Positions 35,134 to 43,825 of a stretch of 64,000 nucleotides of DNA are shown one piece after another (positions within the stretch are counted from its first letter, which is position 1; each line of letters starts with the position of its first letter). The DNA lies in NCBI GenBank assembly GCA_024693325.1, contig JAILLA010000073.1, positions 1 to 64,000 of the forward strand, given 5' to 3'. This DNA is from Solobacterium sp. Lineage in GTDB: Bacteria; Bacillota_I; Bacilli_A; Erysipelotrichales; Erysipelotrichaceae. The translations under genes were made by a program, and so were the position numbers. The notes under the pieces were generated by a model. The model saw only the letters and a list, made by a program, of their open reading frames with translations. It was not told where the DNA came from and made no database searches.

Positions 35134-35834
35134 CATATTCCGTACGGTATACACTGAAAAACAAGGACGTAAACCTGTACAGAAAGCTGAGAACATCAGC
35201 TTTGTTTGAGCTTCTTCAGGAAGCCTCCATCGCGCATACGGAAATGCTTGGGATGGGCAGGGAAATGACGCTTGACCGCGGTTTTCTCTGGGTCGTCCTG
35301 CAGCAACGCATCGATATCGCGCGTATGCCGGAGTATGGCGAGACGATCACGATCGAAACATGGCCGGGCACCACGATGCATGTACTCTTTCCGCGCTACT
35401 ATCAGGTGAACGATGCGGAAGGAAACATCCTGATGAACGGCAGCGCTGTATGGGCGCTTCTGGACGCGCAGACACGCAGGATGATCTTTCCGGACAGAAA
35501 CGGCATCTTCATTGAAGGGGAAACTACAGGCAGGGAGACGGGACTACCTCTTCCTTTGAAACGGACGGACACAGACCGTCAGGATCTTTATACTGTCCAG
35601 TTCTGTGACTGTGACCTGAACGGGCATATGAACAATACCCGGTATTTCGACCTGTGCGAGAACCTGCTGGAACATCCTGCGCAGGGAAAAGATCCCGTCA
35701 GGATCAAAGCAGAGTATGTGCAGGAAGCCAGATTCCGCGAGACTGTTGCCGTGAACTGGTCGGAAGATGAAAACAGTGCGCTGATATACGGGGAAACAGA
35801 AAAAACATGTTTCCGCATGCGGTTTGATTATTAA
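35130..35834 (+). CDS. Acyl-ACP thioesterase (FatA/FatB-type double hotdog)
   Basis: 234 residues, overlapping the ACP stop. The N-terminal hotdog has LFELLQEASIAHTEMLGMG and GFLWVVLQQRIDI. The second hotdog has CDLNGHMNNTRYFDL, the Asn/His catalytic block of acyl-ACP thioesterases. It releases free fatty acids from ACP. Residues NWSEDENSALIYGETEKTC near the C-terminus recur as a vestige at 37798-37860. Together with the ligase and ACP this makes a load-and-release cassette. Typical bacterial members are about 240-250 residues. Confidence 0.9.
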   Translation: MTYSVRYTLKNKDVNLYRKLRTSALFELLQEASIAHTEMLGMGREMTLDRGFLWVVLQQRIDIARMPEYGETITIETWPGTTMHVLFPRYYQVNDAEGNILMNGSAVWALLDAQTRRMIFPDRNGIFIEGETTGRETGLPLPLKRTDTDRQDLYTVQFCDCDLNGHMNNTRYFDLCENLLEHPAQGKDPVRIKAEYVQEARFRETVAVNWSEDENSALIYGETEKTCFRMRFDY

Positions 35835-35869
35835 GTTTAACGGTTTGAAAGTGCAGAATCTGAAATAAA

Positions 35870-35883
35870 TGTTAGCGCTAACA
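35870..35883. promoter_or_regulatory. Perfect palindrome TGTTAGCGCTAACA, candidate cre/LacI-type operator
   Basis: The 14-bp palindrome fits every position of the catabolite-response consensus TGWNANCGNTNWCA. It lies 9 bases upstream of the -10 box TATAAT (35893-35898) of the 86-residue gene, so it would cover the -35 region. Confidence 0.6.
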
Positions 35884-35914
35884 ATCCTATGTTATAATTG
35901 GTTCCAGGAGGAAT

Positions 35915-36175
35915 ATGAACACTATGACAATTGTTGTAAATGCTTTTCTGAAGAAAAAGGAAATCAAGGAAATTCTTGCGGCCAGTGCAAATCCGAAATA
36001 CGAATTCGTCGGCGAAAAAGGCGCTGATATGGAGTATGAGGTTACAGACGTTGACGGAACAGCAGGAGATCTGCTGAAAGCAACGGAAAAACTGATCAAG
36101 GCACAGCCCTGGGCAGCTGCACTTGTATTCCGTGTAATTCAGAAAGGCCAGCTTTTCAAAGGTCAGAAGATCTAA
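35915..36175 (+). CDS. Hypothetical protein, 86 residues
   Basis: Starts after CAGGAGG; the ATG at 35915 is only three bases from that site, and ATG at 35924 is 12 away, so the exact start is uncertain. The protein has MTIVVNAFLKKKEIKEI, an acidic middle and a basic end, KGQLFKGQKI. I recognise no family and see no membrane segment. The upstream palindrome suggests carbon-catabolite or LacI-type control. A terminator follows. Confidence 0.6.
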   Translation: MNTMTIVVNAFLKKKEIKEILAASANPKYEFVGEKGADMEYEVTDVDGTAGDLLKATEKLIKAQPWAAALVFRVIQKGQLFKGQKI

Positions 36176-36184
36176 GCGGACAGA

Positions 36185-36213
36185 ACAGAGATCGAAAAAT
36201 CTCTGTTTTTCTT
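36185..36213 (+). terminator. Terminator of the 86-residue gene
   Basis: ACAGAGAT and ATCTCTGT flank CGAAAA, followed by TTTTCTTTT. Confidence 0.85.
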
Positions 36214-36270
36214 TTGCCGCAGAAGGCAGCACTGTCTGACGATGAAGATCATATGTTAGAATTAATTTAA

Positions 36271-37740
<1,470 letters not shown>

Positions 37741-37762
37741 GAGATCCGCTGAACAGCATGAA

Positions 37763-37786
37763 GGCGGAGCTGCGGCTCCGCTTTTG
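37763..37786 (+). terminator. Terminator of the first GH1 gene
   Basis: GCGGAGC and GCTCCGC flank TGCG, followed by TTTTGTC. Confidence 0.8.
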
Positions 37787-37797
37787 TCTGCCTGCTT

Positions 37798-37860
37798 GAA
37801 ACAAACTGGTCAGGAAGCGGAAACAGTGCAATGATATACGGGGATGCGGAAAAGAGTATG
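37798..37860 (+). pseudogene. Vestige of an acyl-ACP thioesterase 3' end
   Basis: Translates as TNWSGSGNSAMIYGDAEKSM. It matches VNWSEDENSALIYGETEKTC of the thioesterase at 35130-35834 in order and spacing, and the DNA shares runs such as GTGC..TGATATACGGGGA. It is all that remains of a second thioesterase copy, in frame with the flavodoxin-like gene that follows. This suggests a past duplication or rearrangement of the segment carrying the GH1 gene. Confidence 0.6.
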
Positions 37861-38424
37861 AAGGTACTGCTGATCGACGGAGAACAAAGCGGGGCAATGG
37901 AACGCTGTGCGGGATATCTCGCGCAGGAAGGGATCTCATCCTGCGTCATGATCCTGCAGGATGAGATACAGGGATGTGTTGCCTGTGGGAAATGCTATAA
38001 GCAGTCACGCTGCATCTTTCATGATGAGATCAACACGCTCCTGGACAGCGCAGATGATTATGACGGACTGATCGTTTCCGCGAATGTCTTTTACGGCAGA
38101 CCGGACGACCGGGTGCTCCGTTTCCTGGAGCGCCTGTTCCGGTGCGATCCGGCAGTCTGGGCACTGAAGCCGGCTGCCTGCGTTGTGTCAGTCAGAAACG
38201 GCAGCGGATATCAGGCTTTTGAACAGCTGTCCGGATTTTTCAACGAAATGATCCTGTCCGGATACTGCACAGTACGCCATACATCTGAGGAAACACCGGA
38301 TGATGAACTGAAACAGCTGTGTGAGCGTATGGCATGGCTGCTGAAATGCATGGAAGCCGGCGGGAAGGAAGGCATTGAAAAACCTTCCGGGTATGTCCGG
38401 AAGGATATCAGCTATATGCGTTAA
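37861..38424 (+). CDS. NADPH-dependent FMN reductase/flavodoxin-like protein
   Basis: 187 residues from the ATG at 37861. The frame is open upstream through the thioesterase vestige (ATG at 37831), so a longer product of 197 residues is possible; the ribosome site is weak (GGAAAAGAG). Features of the family are the N-terminal strand MKVLLIDGEQSG, the CVACGKC..SRCIFHDE cysteine motif found in many small iron-sulfur-associated flavodoxins (IsfA/NQOR-like), and DGLIVSANVFYGR for FMN. Role unknown; likely reduces quinones, flavins or small electron acceptors. Confidence 0.75.
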   Translation, partial: KVLLIDGEQSGAMERCAGYLAQEGISSCVMILQDEIQGCVACGKCYKQSRCIFHDEINTLLDSADDYDGLIVSANVFYGRPDDRVLRFLERLFRCDPAVWALKPAACVVSVRNGSGYQAFEQLSGFFNEMILSGYCTVRHTSEETPDDELKQLCERMAWLLKCMEAGGKEGIEKPSGYVRKDISYMR

Positions 38425-38447
38425 AAAACCGGAACAATGTCCGGTCG
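38424..38447 (-). terminator. Terminator of the MFS transporter gene
   Basis: On the minus strand ACCGGACA-TTG-TTCCGGT followed by TTTTT. It may also stop the converging flavodoxin-like transcript. Confidence 0.8.
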
Positions 38448-38458
38448 TGATGTTTTGG

Positions 38459-39694
38459 TCAGGCAGCCTGGGAAGCTGCTTTTTTTCTGTATGCCGCAAT
38501 GACACAGACGATGACAAGCGCCTGTACGACAGCCATCGTCCAGAGGACAACATTGTAATTGCCGGTCGCGTCGAACATATATCCGATCAGTGTTCCGGAC
38601 AGCGCCCCGATCATGGAACCCATGAATGAGATGACCGGGTATCCTTTGGAGTAGTTCTGGGCACCGAACATATCGGAAGCGATCAGCGCGATGCCGACGG
38701 AAGAGTTCGCGGCAGATACCGTGCAGAGGAATGCGCCGGCCTGCAGCGTCAGGCGGGCTGATGTAAAGAGCAGGATAAAGTTGGAGACCAGTGACAGAAC
38801 AGCTGTTATGATCATTGCTTTGGAATTGCCGAAACGGTCAGCGCCTGTTCCGTAGATCAGCTTGCAGGATACACTGCCTGCCATCGCTGTCGACAGCAGC
38901 AGTGCGCCGAACTGTGAATCGAATCCCTTTGATTCCGCAAATGCCGGGAAGTGCTGGGTAAACTGTGCCGCGATGCATACAAGGATCGTAAATCCTGCAG
39001 CCAGGGCAAATTCAGCAGAGAAGAAGCTGAAATGCGGAGCACGTCCCCTGATGACATGGGTCGGGTTCTGCCTGAGGAACTGCTCATATTCTTCCTGCCC
39101 GTATGCGGTCATGGAAGAATCCTGGGGACGCAGTGTGAACGGGAAGAGCAGGGCAGGCAGGTTGAAGAATACGATCGCTGCGGCTACCGCAAGGAATCCT
39201 GTCCTCCATCCCGCGTTCTGGATGACGCTTGTGAACAGGGATGACAGGACCAGGGCAGGCACGCCCGAGAATGTCATGGCAATGCTGGTGAATACGCCGT
39301 GTGATTTGCGGAACCAGTTGTTGATCAGCGTGGTGACCGTAACGAATCCGCAGATCCCGCAGCCCAGTCCGCGCAGCGCGCAGAGCAGGTACAGCGGAAG
39401 CAGGGCATTGCAGAGCGAGAACATCGCGGTAGAACCTGCCATGAGTATCGTGGCCGCAAACAGAAGCGGCTTCAGTGATTTCGGCTTAATGATATGCGGA
39501 GTGACCATACCCATTGTGGATGAGGCGACACTGAAGATCGAACTCATCATTGCGACAGAACCGCGTCCTACCCCGAACTCTGCTGCGATCGGTGTATAGA
39601 ACAGACCGTTGGTGTTGAAACAGATCCCGACAGCACTTGCCGCGAGACCGCATGCGGCTGCCAGTACCATCCAGTATTTACTGCTCATCTTCAT
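38459..39694 (-). CDS. MFS transporter, OFA/monocarboxylate-like
   Basis: 411 residues, 12 predicted membrane segments in two halves. It opens with YWMVLAAACGLAASAVGICFN, and the loop after helix 2 and the GWRTGFLAVAAAIVF region resemble oxalate/formate or monocarboxylate antiporters (OFA family). The middle cytoplasmic loop runs about residues 195-230. The substrate cannot be told. AGGAAGG lies 11 bases before the first ATG; a second ATG two codons later is possible. Confidence 0.85.
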   Translation of the reverse strand: MKMSSKYWMVLAAACGLAASAVGICFNTNGLFYTPIAAEFGVGRGSVAMMSSIFSVASSTMGMVTPHIIKPKSLKPLLFAATILMAGSTAMFSLCNALLPLYLLCALRGLGCGICGFVTVTTLINNWFRKSHGVFTSIAMTFSGVPALVLSSLFTSVIQNAGWRTGFLAVAAAIVFFNLPALLFPFTLRPQDSSMTAYGQEEYEQFLRQNPTHVIRGRAPHFSFFSAEFALAAGFTILVCIAAQFTQHFPAFAESKGFDSQFGALLLSTAMAGSVSCKLIYGTGADRFGNSKAMIITAVLSLVSNFILLFTSARLTLQAGAFLCTVSAANSSVGIALIASDMFGAQNYSKGYPVISFMGSMIGALSGTLIGYMFDATGNYNVVLWTMAVVQALVIVCVIAAYRKKAASQAA

Positions 39695-39745
39695 AAACTG
39701 CTTACCTTCCTGCTATGTTCAAATTGTAATCTACAAAACGGGAAA

Positions 39746-39780
39746 AAGAAAAGAAGCAGGCATGATTTCGGCCTGCTTCG
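39746..39780 (-). terminator. Terminator of the NCS2 permease gene
   Basis: On the minus strand GAAGCAGGC and GCCTGCTTC flank a nine-base loop, followed by TTTTCTTTTTC. Confidence 0.85.
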
Positions 39781-39791
39781 GTACTTTTGTG

Positions 39792-41159
39792 TCAGATCAG
39801 GAAGTATTTCAGGATAAACAGTACGGTAAGAACGTACATAAGTATCGACATACCTTCTGTTTTTCTTGTCAGGACATGCAGGACCACGTAGGAGATGATG
39901 CCGAATGCGATGCCTTCGGAAATACTGTATGCGAAGCCCATCATGGTAATGCAGATGAAGCAGGGGATCGCATCTGTCATATCAGTCCAGTCGATGTCTG
40001 TGATCTGCTGCATCATCAGGAAGCCGACAACGATCAGCGCAGGCGCTGTTGCAAAGGACGGGATCGTCAGGAACAGCGGTGACATGAACAGGGCAGCCAG
40101 GAAGAGGACACCGGTCACACAGCTGACCATACCTGTACGTCCGCCTTCGGAGATACCGGAGGATGACTCGACGAATGTTGTGATCGTGGATGTACCAAGG
40201 CATGCGCCTAATGTTGTACCGATGGCATCAGCCAGCAATACCTGCTTGATGCCGGGGAGTTTTCCGTCTTCATCCAGCATGTCAGCCTTGGCAGCACAGC
40301 CGATGACTGTTCCCAGTGTATCGAAGATATCGACGAACAGGAATGCCAGCATCATGACGATGAAGTCGCCGAAATGCGAACCGATGAATCCGAAGTCAAA
40401 CTTGAACATCGTGGCAGACATGGAAGCCGGTGCTGAGAAGAACGCAGACGGAATGACGGAATAGAATCCGAGTTCCGGGTTCGGAACGTACAGTCCTGTC
40501 AGCTGGCAGATGATGCCGAGCACCCATGTTGCGAGGATCCCCAGCAGCATATATCCTTTGACGCCTTTGATGAGCATGAATGCCGTAATGATGACGCCGA
40601 TCAGGGCCAGGAGGACTGTAATGCCCTCTGTGAAGAATGTGCCTGATTCCAGAGATGCCTTGAAGGAAAACAGACCGACCAGTGTAGCACCGTCTACGAT
40701 GATGTGTGCGTTCTGGCAGCCGATGAAGGCGATGAACAGTCCGATACCGCAGGAGACCGCGATCTTCAGCGTCTTCGGAATGGAATTGAAGATCGCTTCA
40801 CGAACATTGGTCAGAGACATGACGATGAAGATAAGACCTTCGCACAATACGGCAGTCAGCGCAACCGGCCAATCATAGCCCATGGCACCGCAGATCGTAT
40901 ACGCGAAGTAAGCGTTCAGACCAAGACCGGCAGACAGCGCGAACGGCTTGTTTGCCAGAAGTGCCATAGCGAAGCATGCTACTGCGGAAGAAACAGCTGT
41001 GGCGGTAAATACAGCGCCGCTGTCCATACCGGAGGCACTCAGGATACCCGGGTTGACGGCCAGGATATAGACCATTGTCATAAAGGTAGTGAGGCCGGCA
41101 GTGAGCTCGGTACGGGTATTCGTACCGTTCTCTTTCAGTTTAAACAGATTTTCAAACAC
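39792..41159 (-). CDS. NCS2/AzgA-family purine permease
   Basis: 455 residues with about 12-14 membrane segments. LTAGLTTFMTMVYILAVNPGIL is the hallmark opening of guanine/hypoxanthine or adenine permeases of the AzgA branch (PbuG, PbuO, AdeP). ALSAGLGLNAYFAYTICG and VESSSGISEGGRTGM are the substrate-site blocks. It begins with GTG after AAAGGGG. A structured leader lies upstream. Hypoxanthine/guanine is most likely. Confidence 0.92.
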   Translation of the reverse strand: MFENLFKLKENGTNTRTELTAGLTTFMTMVYILAVNPGILSASGMDSGAVFTATAVSSAVACFAMALLANKPFALSAGLGLNAYFAYTICGAMGYDWPVALTAVLCEGLIFIVMSLTNVREAIFNSIPKTLKIAVSCGIGLFIAFIGCQNAHIIVDGATLVGLFSFKASLESGTFFTEGITVLLALIGVIITAFMLIKGVKGYMLLGILATWVLGIICQLTGLYVPNPELGFYSVIPSAFFSAPASMSATMFKFDFGFIGSHFGDFIVMMLAFLFVDIFDTLGTVIGCAAKADMLDEDGKLPGIKQVLLADAIGTTLGACLGTSTITTFVESSSGISEGGRTGMVSCVTGVLFLAALFMSPLFLTIPSFATAPALIVVGFLMMQQITDIDWTDMTDAIPCFICITMMGFAYSISEGIAFGIISYVVLHVLTRKTEGMSILMYVLTVLFILKYFLI

Positions 41160-41185
41160 AGGATCATTCCCCTTTCATAGATAAA

Positions 41186-41255
41186 TGCCGGTGCGCGGTT
41201 TCCTTTATCCCCTGATCAGGAATCAGCGCGATCACGATGGCATGATGCACCGGCA
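41186..41255 (-). other. Long-range stem in the leader of the purine permease
   Basis: TGCCGGTGC and GCACCGGCA enclose about 52 bases that include the palindrome CCTGATCAGG. The structure ends about 27 bases before the GTG start. The conserved purine-riboswitch core (GTTTCTACC) is absent, so it is either another regulatory RNA or an unrelated inverted repeat. Confidence 0.4.
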
Positions 41256-41402
41256 AAAAGATAATCACTATTATATGCCGAAACAGGGAAAAAGAATTCA
41301 TGAATCATACGATATATTTCAATGTCTGATGCCTGCGTATGATCAGGAACAGATTATAATGAAAGTAAGAACAGGAAATTTTCATAATCATGGAGGCATC
41401 GT

Positions 41403-42500
41403 ATGAGAAATCATGAAGTTACAGTACCTCAGTTTCTTTTGGACAGGAACGGTGAGATCGCCGAGCCCGGATGGGCACGCTCACAGGTCTGGAGATACAG
41501 CAGGGACATGATCAAGGCAAACAGGCTCAGGATCAAGGAATGGGACTATTATCTGATCGCATCGAAGGACTTCGCGCTGGCACTGACCGTTTCCGATGAC
41601 GGCTATATCGGACTGCAGTCCGTATCGCTCCTGACATTCGGAGGCACGCCCTGGGAACATACGGAAACAGTACTCAATCTTTTCCCGATGGGAAAACAGA
41701 AAATGCCCGCGTCCTCACGCCAGGGAGATGTCGCGTTTCAGAACGACCGTCTGAGCATCCGGTATGAGCTGAGCCCCGGACAGCGGCATATTACGTGCAG
41801 CTTCAAACAGTTCAACAAAGACAAGGATCTGAGCTGTGATGTGATCCTGCATGAAGACCCCAATGATGACAGTATGGTCATCGCAACCCCGTGGAACGAA
41901 AAACACGCGTTCTACTATAACCAGAAGATCAACTGCATGCCTGCGGAAGGAACCGTGGAATATGACGGGCATACCTACAGGTTTGATCCGGAACATGACT
42001 TCGGTACATTGGACTGGGGCAGAGGTGTCTGGACTTATGACAATACATGGTACTGGGGCAGCGGCAATGCCAGGATCGACGGACACAGGTTCGGCTTCAA
42101 CCTCGGATATGGCTTCGGCAATACGTCTGCCGCAACGGAAAATGTCATTTTCTGGGACGGAAAGGCGCATAAGCTGGATGATGTGAAGTTCTGCATTCCC
42201 AATGACAACGGACCTGATCCCCTGAACGGTACGGGAGAACAGGTACGGCCGGGCATGTCCGGCGACATGGATTCTCCGGAATACATGAAAGAGTGGACAT
42301 TTACCTCATCCGACGGCAGGTTTGAAGCGGTATTCAGGCCTGTCCTGGACAGAAGCGCAAAGATCGATCTGAAAGCGATCATTTCCGACCAGCACCAGGT
42401 GTTCGGACTGATGAGCGGCACAGCCATCCTGGATGACGGGACACATGTTGATTTCAAGGATGTACTCTGCTTTGCGGAAAAGGTACACAATCAATACTGA
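41403..42500 (+). CDS. DUF2804 family protein
   Basis: 365 residues. The pattern of WDYYLIAS, TPWNEKHAFYYNQKINCMP, DWGRGVWTYDNTWYWGS and GFNLGYGFGNTSAATEN is that of the DUF2804 family (beta-sandwich resembling AttH/CrtC-type hydroxyneurosporene synthase folds). No signal peptide. The catalytic role is unknown. CATGGAGG precedes the ATG. It forms an operon with the beta-propeller gene nine bases downstream. Confidence 0.8.
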   Translation: MRNHEVTVPQFLLDRNGEIAEPGWARSQVWRYSRDMIKANRLRIKEWDYYLIASKDFALALTVSDDGYIGLQSVSLLTFGGTPWEHTETVLNLFPMGKQKMPASSRQGDVAFQNDRLSIRYELSPGQRHITCSFKQFNKDKDLSCDVILHEDPNDDSMVIATPWNEKHAFYYNQKINCMPAEGTVEYDGHTYRFDPEHDFGTLDWGRGVWTYDNTWYWGSGNARIDGHRFGFNLGYGFGNTSAATENVIFWDGKAHKLDDVKFCIPNDNGPDPLNGTGEQVRPGMSGDMDSPEYMKEWTFTSSDGRFEAVFRPVLDRSAKIDLKAIISDQHQVFGLMSGTAILDDGTHVDFKDVLCFAEKVHNQY

Positions 42501-42509
42501 GGTGATGAA

Positions 42510-43439
42510 ATGAAGAAAACACTGCTTGCAGGAACCTATACGGAACAGGGAAGCCGGGGGATCTACCGCTTCGGATTTGAAGACGGCATTCTGTCGGAGG
42601 CGGAACTCTTTGCGGAAATACAGGACCCGAAATACATCTGCACAAACGGAAAACTGGCTGCCGCGGTCGGAACATGGGACGGCAGGTCAGGATGTGCCGT
42701 TCTGGATGAAAACGGACAGATCATAGACCGCGCATTATTTGAAGACGGCGTGTCCTGCTATATCACATGGGTCGGCGACAGACTGTACTGCGCCAATTAC
42801 CATGCGGGACACTTCACGGTACTGGAATACCGTGACAGGCATCTGGAAGTGATCCGTACCGTTGAGATACGGGAAAAGGCAGGCTGCCATCAGGTGATCG
42901 TCACGGATGACAGGATCCTGGTACCATGCCTGTTCCTGGACGCCGTCAAAGTATTCGATCATGACCTGAACGAACTCTCGCAGATCACATTCCCTGACGG
43001 GACAGGACCCAGACACGGGATCATGACAAAAGACGGAAAGCACCTGTACCTCGCTTCGGAACTCAGCAATGAACTGTTTGAGATCGAAACAGAGAACTGG
43101 ACGATACAGAGACACATGAGCGTGCTCCCGGAAGGGAAGACACACCTGAAGGACACCGCAGCCATCAGGCTCAGTGAAGATGAAAAGACGCTATATGTAT
43201 CGACCCGTACGCTGGATGTGGTATCTGTCATAGATATTGAAACATTTACACTGAGGCAGTGCGTACCTTGCGGCGGCAGCCATCCCAGGGATATCTACAG
43301 ACTCGGACAGTGGCTGCTGAGCGCCAACCGTTTTTCCGATACGGTATGCTGTTTTGCCCTGAATGAAGACGGAACGATCGGTGAAATGACTGGGAAGACG
43401 CACATCATCCAGGCAGTCAGCCTGGATGTCATGGAGTGA
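42510..43439 (+). CDS. Lactonase-family beta-propeller (6-phosphogluconolactonase-like)
   Basis: 309 residues. Repeating beta-propeller blades with LAGTYTEQGSRGIYRFGF at the start, LYCANYHAGHFTVLEY, FPDGTGPRHGIMTKDGKHLYLASELSNELF and VPCGGSHPRDI, as in the Pgl/YbhE lactonase family; the GPRH motif is diagnostic. It may hydrolyse 6-phosphogluconolactone or another lactone. AGGTGATG lies before the ATG. It is the second gene of the DUF2804 operon. Confidence 0.85.
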   Translation: MKKTLLAGTYTEQGSRGIYRFGFEDGILSEAELFAEIQDPKYICTNGKLAAAVGTWDGRSGCAVLDENGQIIDRALFEDGVSCYITWVGDRLYCANYHAGHFTVLEYRDRHLEVIRTVEIREKAGCHQVIVTDDRILVPCLFLDAVKVFDHDLNELSQITFPDGTGPRHGIMTKDGKHLYLASELSNELFEIETENWTIQRHMSVLPEGKTHLKDTAAIRLSEDEKTLYVSTRTLDVVSVIDIETFTLRQCVPCGGSHPRDIYRLGQWLLSANRFSDTVCCFALNEDGTIGEMTGKTHIIQAVSLDVME

Positions 43440-43441
43440 AC

Positions 43442-43783
43442 ATGGTATCGGTCAATGTGTATGAACGTTACTACAAGGCGGAATGCCTGTATAACGAAGT
43501 GATGCGGTATGGCGCAAAGGTGATCCTGCTGTATGAAGCGGAAGAAGGCGCATACAGCTATACCGCACAGTTGATCTTCTTCCCGCATCGTGATACGGAG
43601 GATTATGCGGTCTCTTATGACGCGCTGTTCACGGAAACGCTTCTGGAGGGAAAGGGCAGAAGGTCAAAGAAAAAGGAAGCAGAACTGCTGGCGCATCTGC
43701 AGGAATGCTGTGACAGGCTAGCCGCTCAGGCAGGCGGCACGGTCTTCTGGTCAGAACCGCTCACAGATGAACGAAGAGGATAA
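43442..43783 (+). CDS. Hypothetical protein, 113 residues
   Basis: Follows the beta-propeller stop by two bases, with ATGGAGTGA as ribosome site; start at 43442 rather than the GTG at 43436. The sequence has YERYYKAECLYNEV and a basic stretch GKGRRSKKKEAELL. No recognisable domain or membrane segment. Confidence 0.6.
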   Translation: MVSVNVYERYYKAECLYNEVMRYGAKVILLYEAEEGAYSYTAQLIFFPHRDTEDYAVSYDALFTETLLEGKGRRSKKKEAELLAHLQECCDRLAAQAGGTVFWSEPLTDERRG

Positions 43784-43812
43784 AAAAATACAGGCACCGC
43801 GAGGTGCCTGTA
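43782..43812. terminator. Bidirectional terminator
   Basis: TACAGGCACC-GCGA-GGTGCCTGTA. The minus strand continues with seven U residues for the Gln-rich protein gene; it also lies at the end of the rightward operon. Confidence 0.85.
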
Positions 43813-43825
43813 TGCGTTGACGTGC

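Noticed and set aside
41160..41402. Classic purine riboswitch before the NCS2 permease
   Set aside because: The conserved junction sequences are not present on the minus strand.
41185..41406. 73-codon plus-strand frame before the DUF2804 gene
   Set aside because: It has no ribosome site and lies within the structured leader of the opposite-strand permease.
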